Source: Streptomyces canus
GTDB lineage: Bacteria > Actinomycetota > Actinomycetes > Streptomycetales > Streptomycetaceae
Length of the DNA stretch: 64,000 nt
Direction: 5' to 3'
NCBI RefSeq assembly: GCF_001514145.1
Contig: NZ_KQ948674.1
Location: 1-64,000, forward strand
Shown: positions 17,667-26,713 of the stretch, one piece after another
Numbering within the stretch: the first letter of the stretch is position 1
How the letters are laid out: every line of letters begins with the position of its first letter
Made by a program: the position numbers and the translations under genes
The notes under the pieces: model-generated
What the model saw: the letters and a program-made list of their open reading frames with translations, nothing else
What the model was told of the DNA's origin: nothing
Databases searched by the model: none

Positions 17667-18215
17667 ATGGCCCTCGACAACGGCCCCGACTCCGACCCCG
17701 ACGCGCACCGGCGTGACGCCCGCTTGCAGGAGCTGGGCCTGCACAACACTGCCGACGATCAGCTTGATGCGATCGCCGCCGAGGTCGCCAAGCAGGCCGC
17801 GGACATAGCCCACATCCCGTACCTTCCATCGTCGATGCTGAACTGGCGAACCCTCAACTGGCAGTTCTTCGGCGGCCTTCACGTCGCGAACGGCGTCCTC
17901 GGCGCTGCGACTGCCGAGGACATCCCGCGCTACATGGAGCTGGAGGACGGCTGGTGCCCCAAGGTCGTCCGGCGCAAGAAGGCCTACCCGCTGGACGACG
18001 TACGCGACAGCCCGCGCTGGGTGGGTACCCCCGTGGCCAACGCGCTCGGCGTTCGCTCCTACCTCGGTGCCCCCGTCTTCGACCCGGACGACGAGAGTCT
18101 CGTCCTCGGCAGTGTCTGCGTGGTGGACACCGAGGAGCGGCAGTGGGGTCCGGAAGGCCTGCAACTGATCAAGGGTATCTCCGTGAAGATCACGGAGCTC
18201 ATCAATCGCCGGTGA
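17667..18215 (+). CDS. GAF domain protein linked to the conservon
   Basis: 182 residues; ATG with GGAG six bases upstream, 32 bases after cvnD. A single GAF domain covers residues ~15-180 (WQFFGGLHVANGVLG ... RSYLGAPVFDPDDESLVLGSVCVVDTEERQWGPEGLQLIKGIS). The conserved Cys in DGWCPKVVRRKKAYPLDDV could act in ligand or redox sensing. In several conservons a fifth gene for a small sensor or a P450 follows cvnD, so this one probably feeds the same pathway. Its last 14 bases overlap the convergent acyl-CoA dehydrogenase-like gene. Confidence 0.82.
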   Translation: MALDNGPDSDPDAHRRDARLQELGLHNTADDQLDAIAAEVAKQAADIAHIPYLPSSMLNWRTLNWQFFGGLHVANGVLGAATAEDIPRYMELEDGWCPKVVRRKKAYPLDDVRDSPRWVGTPVANALGVRSYLGAPVFDPDDESLVLGSVCVVDTEERQWGPEGLQLIKGISVKITELINRR

Positions 18216-19425
18216 GCCGCTCCAGCACACCTGAGTGACGAGGAGACGCAAACCGCCGGGACCACGGCACGCCCTTGGCCAGTCCGGCGGCTTGCTGTCC
18301 CAGTCGCAACCGCTGAATCCCGGGGGTGCCGGCCGGCGGCCTCATCGCATGCGCGTCCAGAAGGAGCTGCGCGATCGGCGACTCATCCGGGAAGAGGGCG
18401 TAGGCGCCGGAGATCTCCATGGCCAAGGTGGCGGAAGCGACTGCCTTCTCGGCGATCTTGTACTTGGCAGTCAGCAGCTCGGTGTCGGCCTCCTCACCTC
18501 GGTCGAGGAGATGCGCCGCGAGGTAGGCGAGCATCCGCGCACTGGTGACATTCGCCTGAATCTCGCCGACTTGGTCGTTGACCACGGGGTGCTTGATCAG
18601 CGGCTTCCCGTACAAGGACCGCTGCGTGGTGTGCTCGACGACGGTGTCCAGGATCGCCTCCAGGATGCCCAGGGCCACCCCTCCCAGGTTCAGCCGCCCG
18701 TACAAGATGCTGGAGGACGAGGCGACCGCCTCGCCCTCGCCCACCTCGCCGATCCGATGGATGTCGGGGATCCGACAGTCGTCGAAGTGCACCTCGCCGA
18801 AGGAGAAGCCCTGGAGCGCTACGGACTCCTGATGCGGCAGGAGTCGGACCCCTTCTCGCTCGGCCTCCACGAGGAACGCGGTGAGGCAGTTGTCGCCCGT
18901 CCCATCGCTGGTTCGGAGCACGACGCAGTGGACGTCCGCGACGTGAGAGGCGCCGATCCATGCTTTTCCGCCGTTGATGATCCACTCGTCGCCGTCTTTA
19001 CGGGCGGTGGCGGTGATGCCCTTGATATGGGAGCCCGAGTCCCGTCCGGTGACGGTGATCGTCGGAAGAACCTCTCCGCGGGCGATGCGCGGCAGCCACG
19101 TCTGTTTCAACTGCTCAGAGCCAAGGTTGAGCAGACCCGCCAGGCCCAGCTGGCAAGCCTGCAGTTCCGCGGCCAGTCCGGGGCTGACCCGCGCGAGCTC
19201 GTGCGTGACGATCAGCTTCGCGACATGCCCCTGCCCCCGGCCGCCGTACGCTTTGGGAATGGTGAGGCCCACCCATCCCTTGCGGGCCATGCGGCGAATG
19301 AGAGTGGCGTCGGTGCGTGCGTCGACGCCCTTGAGCGGAAGGCGGGGGCGTATCTCCTCGGTGATGAAGGAGCGCACCTGGGCCCGCAGCTGCTCATGGG
19401 GCCGGCGAGTCAGGTAGCCGTCCAT
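18202..19425 (-). CDS. Acyl-CoA dehydrogenase-family flavoprotein lacking the catalytic Glu
   Basis: 407 residues; ATG at 19425 with a consensus AAGGAGG. The three ACAD domains are recognisable: N-terminal helices (WVGLTIPKAYGGRG), beta domain (TITVTGRDSGSHIKGITATARK, IINGGKAWIGAS), and C-terminal helices (ALGILEAILDTVVEHTTQR..YGKPL). The usual active-site block YEGT is here PPAGT (Ala365), so the usual general base is missing; the alternative isovaleryl-type position is Gly (YGRLNLGG). It may act as an oxidase/monooxygenase-type ACAD relative or on a special substrate. Preceding gene on this strand is an aldo/keto reductase-like gene 217 bases upstream. Confidence 0.8.
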   Translation of the reverse strand: MDGYLTRRPHEQLRAQVRSFITEEIRPRLPLKGVDARTDATLIRRMARKGWVGLTIPKAYGGRGQGHVAKLIVTHELARVSPGLAAELQACQLGLAGLLNLGSEQLKQTWLPRIARGEVLPTITVTGRDSGSHIKGITATARKDGDEWIINGGKAWIGASHVADVHCVVLRTSDGTGDNCLTAFLVEAEREGVRLLPHQESVALQGFSFGEVHFDDCRIPDIHRIGEVGEGEAVASSSSILYGRLNLGGVALGILEAILDTVVEHTTQRSLYGKPLIKHPVVNDQVGEIQANVTSARMLAYLAAHLLDRGEEADTELLTAKYKIAEKAVASATLAMEISGAYALFPDESPIAQLLLDAHAMRPPAGTPGIQRLRLGQQAAGLAKGVPWSRRFASPRHSGVLERLTGD

Positions 19426-19642
19426 GTGTGAGCCTCCTTGTGTGTCCGCCGGTCAAGGACCGGGCGCGCCGACTGGGTTGTCCGGGCGTCAGCCAGCGCG
19501 TAGCGGACCGAACCCTTGGGGGTGGGGGTGGAGAACGTCGTGGCCACAGGGCAGGAGGAGTACGGGGCGCTGCCTCACATCACTGGAGGGTCTCTCCGGT
19601 GGGCCAGGCAGGGGCGTAAGGCGCTGGCCTGCCCGGCCTGGG

Positions 19643-20674
19643 TCAGGACACGGGGCCGCCCGCCTCGCTGAGGTCGGCAAGCCGTACACGCAGTCGGCGG
19701 TAGATGTCATCGACGAAGGCGAGGTCGTCCTCGCTGAACGGCTCGTCGATCATGGAGTAGTTCTGCTCGAGCTGATCGCTCGTACTGAAGCCGGCCAGGA
19801 CGACGGCCTGGTCGTGCCGGCCGACGCAGAACCGCAGGGCCACTCGTGCAAGTGCGGCCGGATCAGCGCCGAAGCGCCGCCGTAGGGGCTCAAGACCATC
19901 GTGGACCGCTGCCAGTTGCTCGGCGCTGAGCTGATGGCCCGAGGGCATGAGCACGGGTGCGGAGTGGGGCGGGGCGCCATATTTGCCGGTGAGCAGGCCA
20001 CGGGCGAGCGGCTCACAGATCAGGACCGGAAGCTGCTTGCGCGCGGCGTACGCGAACAGGTCCTCGCCGGAAATGGTGGGCGCGACGCTCAGCCCGTTGT
20101 AGCGCACCGCCAGGACGTCGGGCTCCATGGCCTCCAGTACGTGGGCCATGCGTGCGCCGGCGGCTGGATCGCCTGCACTCGATTCGATCGGCAGCGACAG
20201 CCCGACGGCGCGGATAACTTGCCGGGTGCGCAGGTCCTTCAGGGTGACTGCCGTGTCGGCGAGGAAACAGTCCCCTGGGCCGAAACCGTCATCGAGCAGG
20301 ACCACGTCAAGGTAGTCGGTCTGCAGGTTCTCCAACGTCTGTTCCAGCTGGTGCCGCAGGTGCGGTGGCGCATACCGATGTGCGGCTGTGCCGCGGAATG
20401 ACACCCGCGTCGAGATGCAGACCTGGTCGCGATCGTGCGCCAGGGCCTGTCCCACAAGTCGCTGGCTGTGCCCGAGACCGTAGATGTCGGCCGTGTCGAA
20501 GACGGTCGCCCCGCGCTTGACTGCCCGCTGGAGGCCGTCGCGCGCATCGTCGTCCTGGAGGGCGCTGCGACGGGCGGATGACCCGGAACCCGTGACCCGG
20601 CCGCCGATCGGCCGGCAGCCGACCCCGAGGGGGTGCACGGTCATGCCCGCCAACGAGCGGGGGGACAACGTCAC
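19643..20674 (-). CDS. Aldo/keto reductase-like protein with degenerate catalytic tetrad
   Basis: The frame is open further upstream; GTG at 20674 is chosen because homology begins there (SPRSLAGMTVHPLGVGC aligns with usual AKR starts); ATG at 20644 is an alternative. About 343 residues with a complete barrel: FDTADIYG (Asp60, Tyr65), IRAVGLSLPIE, PLARGLLTGKYG and a C-terminal SDQLEQN. At the catalytic Lys position the sequence has Arg (CISTRVSF, Arg90) and at the His position Asp (LDVVLLDDG, Asp128). Hydride transfer to a normal carbonyl is therefore doubtful. It may bind NADP(H) with another role. Confidence 0.75.
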   Translation of the reverse strand: MTLSPRSLAGMTVHPLGVGCRPIGGRVTGSGSSARRSALQDDDARDGLQRAVKRGATVFDTADIYGLGHSQRLVGQALAHDRDQVCISTRVSFRGTAAHRYAPPHLRHQLEQTLENLQTDYLDVVLLDDGFGPGDCFLADTAVTLKDLRTRQVIRAVGLSLPIESSAGDPAAGARMAHVLEAMEPDVLAVRYNGLSVAPTISGEDLFAYAARKQLPVLICEPLARGLLTGKYGAPPHSAPVLMPSGHQLSAEQLAAVHDGLEPLRRRFGADPAALARVALRFCVGRHDQAVVLAGFSTSDQLEQNYSMIDEPFSEDDLAFVDDIYRRLRVRLADLSEAGGPVS

Positions 20675-21491
20675 GGTGTGCTCGCTTTCATGCGGGCCGT
20701 TCGGGCAGAGGGGCTCCGTCAACTGGAGGTCTTCAGCTCCTAGTTGGTGGACCCGGTACACCCCACAGTGCCCGTTCGCATGCAATGGCGCAGCACTCAA
20801 CCAGTCCCACTTCGGTCCCACATTCGCAGCCACCCAACGAGCCCTTTGGTCCCGTATTACCCGCATATCAGAGCAATCCAGCGCTCGTCGACAGGTCGTG
20901 AGATTTGGAAGTCCGGTACCGATGTGGGACTTCGGCCAGATGGACTGATGACATTTCCAGCCACCGCTACGCCCATAACGGAGTAAATAGGGCCGTCATG
21001 GTGAGACGGGTACCGGCCAAATGGGACAGAAGTGAGACCCCTGAAACGGTGGAATCGCGCGTGACGGGGCGCCAGAGTGGGGCTTCCCCGCGGCAGCAAG
21101 GCCACTCGGTCGGCCGCGGTCGTGAGCGAGACATTCCCATGCCGTACGCCGGACTCGGCGTACTCCCCATATTTCAGAGGACCTGTGCGCCCGCATGCCC
21201 GACACCGACGTTGAGCACCGCGATGAGCCGGCTGCCAGCCGCTCCCACGCCCTGCACTGCCGGGCCGTCCTTTCGGCGGCGGCCGTCACGCCCGGCCGTA
21301 TATCCAGGCCTCGCATCGCCCAGACAGCGCGCACGCGGCGCCCCGGATTCGCCCCGCGTCACCGCCGGCTTGCCTGCACGGCACCCCAGCGAGCCGGCCG
21401 GTGCTATGCCGCCGAGGCGCCGCCACCGTGTGCGCCACGGGGCTCGCGCCCCCAGTCCACCGCCCTGCCCTCGAAAGCGGAATCTCCCACC
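20675..21491. other. Long divergent intergenic region, no supported gene
   Basis: 817 bases between the minus-strand AKR-like gene and the next plus-strand gene. The segment 20930-21000 is less GC-rich than its surroundings and is the likeliest promoter area. Frames in 21195-21491 are Arg/Pro/Ala/Cys-rich without codon bias. No terminator or array was seen. Confidence 0.5.
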
Positions 21492-22139
21492 GTGGCCGTC
21501 AACACCTCCGCCTTGTCCCGGGAATTGCCCGCCGGATTCCTCCCAGCCGCCGCTCTGGCTCAGCCCTCCGCCCTCGGCGGTCACGCCAGCTGGGCGCGCA
21601 GGCTGGCCCAGGCATTTCGGCGCCCGGAACAACCGGACACCTGGCCCCCGAACCTTCTCTCCCGCGAGGGCCCGGAGTTCGAAGGCGTCCAGCTACTGGG
21701 GGACGCATGGCGCAGCCCCGTCGCGACCGCCGTGCGACTCGGTCGGCACTTCGACCTGGTCGAGGTGTCCGAGGCCGTCGCCTCCCATGCCTGGCACCAC
21801 CTCCGGCGGCGCGGGGTCCAGTGCGGAGCTGTCCTCGCCGCTGGTGACCGGTGGAGTTTTGTCGTTCCGGCACGATCCGCGCACCTTCCGTGGCCGGTCG
21901 GGGCCAGGTATCTGACCGGCTGCTTCGTGTCCATTCCGGCCCGCTGCGCCCGTGACGAGACGCACGGCCTGTGGTGGATCAGCCGTCCCCCATCCGGGCC
22001 GTTCACCCCTCCGCACGCGTTGGTTCCCGCCTTGGAACACGTTGCCGGCGCGCCCTCAGGCACGCCGCGCGTTCCCGATCCGGCGTGGCCGCCCACCGCC
22101 GGCCGCCTGTCCCCTCCTTTGCGTTCGTCCGGCGTGTGA
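21492..22139 (+). CDS. Hypothetical protein, actinomycete-specific type
   Basis: The frame is open from 21195, but the first 100 codons lack coding character; GTG at 21492 (VAVNTSALSRELPAGF) is taken, giving 215 residues. The middle (SPVATAVRLGRHFDLVEVSEAVASHAWHHLRRRG ... GDRWSFVVPARSAHLPWPVGARYLTGCFVSIPA) resembles short Streptomyces proteins annotated as primase/polymerase N-terminal-like, but no catalytic acidic triad can be assigned. The C terminus is Pro-rich. It lies 12 bases before the MurA-like gene and is probably in its operon. Confidence 0.45.
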   Translation: MAVNTSALSRELPAGFLPAAALAQPSALGGHASWARRLAQAFRRPEQPDTWPPNLLSREGPEFEGVQLLGDAWRSPVATAVRLGRHFDLVEVSEAVASHAWHHLRRRGVQCGAVLAAGDRWSFVVPARSAHLPWPVGARYLTGCFVSIPARCARDETHGLWWISRPPSGPFTPPHALVPALEHVAGAPSGTPRVPDPAWPPTAGRLSPPLRSSGV

Positions 22140-22151
22140 AAGGCAGATGAC

Positions 22152-23471
22152 GTGGTGCTCTCCTCAGCCGGACAGATGCCCGATGTACCCGCCGAGGCGG
22201 TCTTGAACGTGTCCGGCGGACGCCCGTTGCGCGGCCGCTACCGGGTGCAGGGCAGCAAGAACGCGGCGCTACACCTGATTGCTGCCGCCCTCCTTGCCGA
22301 CGCCCCGGTCACCGTGCGTCGCGCCCCGGACATCGTTGATCTCGTCGTATACGAGCGGCTGCTGCAGTACTCCGGCTGGCACGCCGCGATGGACGCGAAC
22401 CGATCCACGTTCACGCTCGAACCGACCGGGCAGATCCGTCACGAGGTCCACTCTGCCCTGGGTGGGCTGGTGAGGACGACGCCCGTCCTGGCTGCCGCCC
22501 TGCTGGCGCGCACCGGCAGAGTCACGTGGCCTCGCGCCGGCGGAGACGCCTTCTGTCCCCGCCCCACCGACCGCCACGAGGCCGTCATGCGGGCAGCGGG
22601 AGCGGTGCTCGAGTCCCACGGTTCTGGCATCACGGCGACCTGTCCTACCGGGCTGTGGCCGTTCCGCGTCGACGTCGCCACTCGGTTCGGCGCCAGCAGG
22701 GGCGCCACCGTGACGGCGCTGCTGCTCGCGGCCCGGGTCCGGGGCAACTCCCTGATCATCAACCCGAGCCATGAGCCCGAGGTCCGGGAGACGGTCGCCT
22801 TTCTCGGCCAGCGCGGCGTCATCGTCGACCAGGACGAGGAGGGGCTCCACGTCGCCGGCAGTGACTGGATTGCCGGTGGCGAGGTCGACGTGCCTGGCGA
22901 TCGCGACGAGGCCGCCACGGTGATCTGCGCGGCCGCGGCGACCGGCGGTGAGGTGCACCTTGAGGGCATCGCGCTCCACGAGCTGACCGAGGGCCTGACC
23001 GAGGTCCTCACGAGGACGGGCATCTCGCTCAGCGCGGCCGGCGCCCAGTGCGTCGAAGCGAAGTCCGCCGGGCCGCTGAACGGAGTCGAAGCGGTCACAG
23101 GTGAAGGCCTTCTGCCGAGCAACGCCGGACCGCCGCTCGCGGCGATGCTGACCCAGGCCAGGAGCGACTCAGTCATCACCGAGGGCGTGTACCCGTCCCG
23201 CGACACCCACATCGCCCCGTTGAGCCGATTCGGCGCCCACATCTCATCCGCCGGTCCGGTCATCCGCGTCCGCAGTGGCGCGAAGCTGCGTGCCACCGAC
23301 ACGGAGGTCGGCGACATCCGTGGCGCCGCGGCCGTCGTCATCGCCGCCCTCGTGGCACAGGGGACATCGGTCCTGCATGTGGGCCACCCGGTGTGGCGCG
23401 GCTACCAGCACCTCACCAGCGGCCTTCAAGCCCTCGGCGCCGATCTCACCGTTGAGCGCCAGGAGGACTGA
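22152..23471 (+). CDS. MurA-like enolpyruvyltransferase (divergent active site)
   Basis: 439 residues, GTG after AAAGGCAG. EPSP-synthase/MurA fold with two inverse domains. The N-terminal QGSKNAA (Lys36) and PRPTDRH blocks match UDP-GlcNAc enolpyruvyltransferases, as does SVITEGVYPSRDTHI. Where MurA has the fosfomycin-reactive Cys, this protein has Asp132 (RAGGDAFCPRP), as in naturally resistant mycobacterial MurA. The FPTDxQ catalytic Asp is also replaced: LLPSNAGPP has Asn324. So it is either a fosfomycin-insensitive second MurA or, given Asn324, an enzyme for a different acceptor, as with NikO in nucleoside antibiotics. The following HD-like, GNAT and GH15 genes are close behind. Confidence 0.8.
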   Translation: MVLSSAGQMPDVPAEAVLNVSGGRPLRGRYRVQGSKNAALHLIAAALLADAPVTVRRAPDIVDLVVYERLLQYSGWHAAMDANRSTFTLEPTGQIRHEVHSALGGLVRTTPVLAAALLARTGRVTWPRAGGDAFCPRPTDRHEAVMRAAGAVLESHGSGITATCPTGLWPFRVDVATRFGASRGATVTALLLAARVRGNSLIINPSHEPEVRETVAFLGQRGVIVDQDEEGLHVAGSDWIAGGEVDVPGDRDEAATVICAAAATGGEVHLEGIALHELTEGLTEVLTRTGISLSAAGAQCVEAKSAGPLNGVEAVTGEGLLPSNAGPPLAAMLTQARSDSVITEGVYPSRDTHIAPLSRFGAHISSAGPVIRVRSGAKLRATDTEVGDIRGAAAVVIAALVAQGTSVLHVGHPVWRGYQHLTSGLQALGADLTVERQED

Positions 23472-23612
23472 ACCACCGACCCGTTGGTCCGCCTGCCACA
23501 GGGGCAAGCCATCGCCCTACACCCCTTCGCTCTCTCCCGACGCCGACTCTGCGCGGACGCGCTGCGCACGGGCGACGCATCACCGAGTGATCTCCTCATA
23601 GAAAGGACCATC

Positions 23613-24218
23613 GTGGCCGGCTATTTAGCCCGTACCCGCCAGGACCCACGAGCAGAGACCGCCTTCCACCTCGCCGCCGAGTGGAGCCCCGGCCAGACCA
23701 CCGACGGCGTGGACGCCCTGAGCCACGCCGTCAACGTGGCCAACACGCTGGGCCGGTACACCCCGGACGCCCCGCCGCAGGTGGTCGCCGCGTGTCTGCT
23801 GCACGCCGTTCCCCAGTGGCCCATGGCCGACGAGGCAGTCCACGAGCTCGTCGAGGCCCGGTGCGGGGTGGAGGCACGGCTGCTGCTGGAGGCGCTCCGC
23901 GCCGAGAGGGCTGTCCTGACGGATCCCTCCGGACGCGGTGTGGAGGGACACCTGCGGCTGCTGCGGACGATGCCGTGGCTCACGCACGCCACGCTCACTT
24001 TCAAGATCGTCACCTTCCGGTACCTAACCGGGCGCACCGTGCCACGGCGTGACGACGAGCCGGCCGGGGGGCCGTTCAGCTCTCCGGACAGCCAGGTGCC
24101 CTACCTGCGTCAGTTGCACGCTCTCGCCGTCGCAGTCGTGCCCCAGATGATGGGCGACGCCTACGCCCGGCTCCTGGATCAGTGCCTGCCCGTGACCGCC
24201 GCCGCTCCGAGCCGATAG
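23613..24218 (+). CDS. HD-domain-like protein with altered HD motif
   Basis: GTG at 23613 has AAAGGA five bases upstream and is preferred to the TTG at 23484; 201 residues. The arrangement AFHLAAEWSP ... LSHAVNVANTLGRYTPDAPPQVVAACLLHAVPQ follows the N-terminal HD hydrolase of RelA/SpoT-like proteins, but the HD pair is HA (LLHAVPQ), so metal-dependent hydrolysis is questionable. The later RTMPWLTHATLTFKIVTFRYL helix matches the same family. No synthetase or TGS domain follows. It sits between the MurA-like and GNAT genes, all on one strand. Confidence 0.55.
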   Translation: MAGYLARTRQDPRAETAFHLAAEWSPGQTTDGVDALSHAVNVANTLGRYTPDAPPQVVAACLLHAVPQWPMADEAVHELVEARCGVEARLLLEALRAERAVLTDPSGRGVEGHLRLLRTMPWLTHATLTFKIVTFRYLTGRTVPRRDDEPAGGPFSSPDSQVPYLRQLHALAVAVVPQMMGDAYARLLDQCLPVTAAAPSR

Positions 24219-24230
24219 GGACGAGACCTC

Positions 24231-24791
24231 GTGTACGTGATGCGCCGGGTGAGCACTGCGGATCTGGAGCCGGTCACCGCCATGATCGAAGAGCGGGAGC
24301 GGTGGCTGCGTGAGCGCGGCAAACACAGCTACGGCCAGCCCAACGCCGTGCTCGGTCTCATCGGCCAGCCGGACGCGACCGCCACGGTCATCGGCCTCTT
24401 CAAGGAGCAGGACGAGCCGGTCGTCCTTGGATGCAGCGTGCTGTTCTGCTCCGCTTCCGCCGCCCCCGGCTGGACGTCCGCCGAGCGGCGTGAGCGTGCC
24501 TGGATCATGACAATGACCCACACCCACCCGGCATTTCGCCGCGACCGGATCGGGTGGCTGATGACGATGTGGGTCAGCGACTACGCCGCACGGCGGCCCG
24601 ACCCGCCGGAGTGGGTGCGGTGCCGGGTGCCCGAACCGCTGATGGCCCACTACCGCGACCAATTGGGCTGGCAGCTGGTCCGCACCAACCGTGACCAGGA
24701 GCTCGGGCAAGTCTCCCTGATGCAGCGCCGCCCGGAATCGAGCCACGGTGCGTCGGCTCTCATCACCAGCCTGCCCGTGGAGGTGCCGTGA
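24231..24791 (+). CDS. GNAT-like acetyltransferase
   Basis: 186 residues; GTG start 12 bases after the previous stop. Residues 1-160 resemble a GNAT fold: VSTADLEPVTAMIEERERWL at the start, a strand WIMTMTHTHPAFRRDRIGWLMTMWVSDYAA in the place of motif A, and HYRDQLGWQLVRTN near the end. The acetyl-CoA loop RxxGxG is weak (RRDRIGW). The substrate is unknown. Its stop overlaps the GH15 start (GTGA). Confidence 0.6.
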   Translation: MYVMRRVSTADLEPVTAMIEERERWLRERGKHSYGQPNAVLGLIGQPDATATVIGLFKEQDEPVVLGCSVLFCSASAAPGWTSAERRERAWIMTMTHTHPAFRRDRIGWLMTMWVSDYAARRPDPPEWVRCRVPEPLMAHYRDQLGWQLVRTNRDQELGQVSLMQRRPESSHGASALITSLPVEVP

Positions 24792-26713
24792 CCGTCGTGA
24801 CCACCCCGAGCATCCTGCCGCCGTCCCCCCTGGACACCCGAAAGACGTCCCGCATCGAGGACTTCGCGCTCATCGGGGACATGAAGAGCACCGCGCTGGT
24901 CGGCCTGGACGGATCGGTGGACTGGCTGTGCCTTCCCCGCTTCGATTCGCCCGCGGTCTTCGCCGGCCTGCTCGGCACCGAGGAGCACGGCTTCTGGCGC
25001 ATCGGCCCCGCCCACGCCGACGACGCCCCGCCGCCTGCTACCCGGCGCCGCTACCGCGGCGACTCCCTGATCCTTGAGACCGAATGGGACACCGCGCACG
25101 GCACAGTCCGGGTCATCGACTTCATGCCCCCAGGTGACGGCGCCCCCCAGCTGATCCGCATCGTGGAGGGCATCTCGGGCCGCGTCCCGATGCGCTCGGC
25201 AATGCGAGCGCGTTTCGCGTACGGCCGGGTCGTGCCGACGGTGCACACCCACGAGGAGCGCACGGTGGCCGTGGCCGGCCCGGACTCGGTGTGGTTCGAC
25301 ACGGAGGCGGAAACCTACAACAAGTCCCAGACGACGTATGCCGACTTCTTGGTGACGCCGGGTGACCGGATGGCGTTCACCATCTCGTGGCAGCCCTCGC
25401 ATCAGGAACCGCCTGCGGTGCCGGTTCCCGAGGCCTCGCTGGAAGCGACGGAGGACTTCTGGCTCGCGTGGATCGAGCACTGTTCCTACGACGGGCCCTA
25501 CCGCGACGCGGTGGTCCGCTCGCTGATCACGCTCAAGGCCCTGACGTTCACGTCGACCGGCGCCATGGTCGCGGCCCCGACCACCTCTCTGCCGGAGGAG
25601 ATCGGCGGCGTCCGCAACTGGGACTACCGGTATGTGTGGCTGCGGGACTCCGCGCTGGGCATGTCCTCGCTCGTACGCACCGGCTTCCGCGACGAGGCCC
25701 GCGCCTGGCGCGCCTGGCTGCTGCGCACCGTTGCCGGGGACCCGGAGAACCTTCAGATCATGTACGGCCTCGCCGGCGAACGTGACCTGCCAGAGGCCGA
25801 ACTCGGCTGGCTCCCGGGCTACGAGAACTCGGTGCCCGTGCGGGTCGGCAACGCTGCGGCGAAGCAGCTCCAGCTCGATGTCTACGGCGAGGTGGCCGAT
25901 GCCCTGTACCTCGCCGGCCGGTGGGGCCTGGACAGCGATCCCGACAGCACTCAGCTACTGATCACCCTCGTCACGGTGCTGGAGACCCAGTGGGACCAGC
26001 CCGATGAAGGGATCTGGGAAGTCCGCGGCCCGCGCCGTCATTTCGTCCACTCGAAGGTGATGGCCTGGACCGCAGTCGACCGCGCTATCCGCCTCGTTGA
26101 GGCCGGCCACGCGCACGGCCCGCTCGCCCGGTGGAGGAAGCTGCGCACGGCGATCCACCAGGACGTGTGCGCGAGGGGCTTCGACCGCGGACGCAACACG
26201 TTCACCCAGTCCTACGACTCCACCGACCTGGACGCCGCCCTTCTGATGATCCCGCAGGTCGGCTTCCTGCCACCGGACGACAAACGGGTCATCGGGACGG
26301 TCGAGGCGATCCAGCGTGAGCTGTCGACCAGGGACGGATTCCTGCTGCGCTACACCACTGCGGGGGCGCGTCCCGGTGTGGACGGCCTGCCGGGCGACGA
26401 GGGTGCCTTCCTCCTCTGTACTTTCTGGCTCGTCGAGGCCCTGGCGACGATCGGCCGCCTCGAGGAGGCGCACCTCCTGTTCGGGCGACTCCTGCGCCTG
26501 CGCAACGACGTCGGCCTGCTGGCCGAGGAGTGGGATCCCCACCTCCAGCGGCAGACCGGTAACTTCCCGCAGGCCTTCTCCCACACGGGACTCATCAACG
26601 CCGCCTGGACGCTGAGCCGTTACTCCGCTGCCTCGCGAGGTATCCCGGCCCAGAGCACTACCGGGCACGACCTCCTGTGTGGGGCCGCATCGCTCGGCGG
26701 AGGTCTGCTGTGA
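24788..26713 (+). CDS. Glycoside hydrolase family 15 (trehalase/glucoamylase type)
   Basis: 641 residues; GTG with GGAGG just upstream. N-terminal beta-sandwich (RIEDFALIGDMKSTALVGLDGSVDWLCLPRFDSPAVFAGLLG) and C-terminal (alpha/alpha)6 barrel with NWDYRYVWLRDSALGM, the acid Glu in DEGIWEVRGPRRHFVHSK and the base Glu in LLAEEWDP, then TGNFPQAFSHTGLI. All family landmarks are present and the length is normal. Actinomycete members hydrolyse trehalose or alpha-glucans; no signal peptide is visible, so it is cytoplasmic. Translationally coupled to genes on both sides. Confidence 0.9.
   Translation: MTVVTTPSILPPSPLDTRKTSRIEDFALIGDMKSTALVGLDGSVDWLCLPRFDSPAVFAGLLGTEEHGFWRIGPAHADDAPPPATRRRYRGDSLILETEWDTAHGTVRVIDFMPPGDGAPQLIRIVEGISGRVPMRSAMRARFAYGRVVPTVHTHEERTVAVAGPDSVWFDTEAETYNKSQTTYADFLVTPGDRMAFTISWQPSHQEPPAVPVPEASLEATEDFWLAWIEHCSYDGPYRDAVVRSLITLKALTFTSTGAMVAAPTTSLPEEIGGVRNWDYRYVWLRDSALGMSSLVRTGFRDEARAWRAWLLRTVAGDPENLQIMYGLAGERDLPEAELGWLPGYENSVPVRVGNAAAKQLQLDVYGEVADALYLAGRWGLDSDPDSTQLLITLVTVLETQWDQPDEGIWEVRGPRRHFVHSKVMAWTAVDRAIRLVEAGHAHGPLARWRKLRTAIHQDVCARGFDRGRNTFTQSYDSTDLDAALLMIPQVGFLPPDDKRVIGTVEAIQRELSTRDGFLLRYTTAGARPGVDGLPGDEGAFLLCTFWLVEALATIGRLEEAHLLFGRLLRLRNDVGLLAEEWDPHLQRQTGNFPQAFSHTGLINAAWTLSRYSAASRGIPAQSTTGHDLLCGAASLGGGLL

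Noticed and set aside
21195..21491. Extended N terminus of the hypothetical gene before the MurA-like gene
   Set aside because: About 100 codons of Arg/Pro/Ala/Cys-rich sequence without codon bias; the later GTG is more credible.
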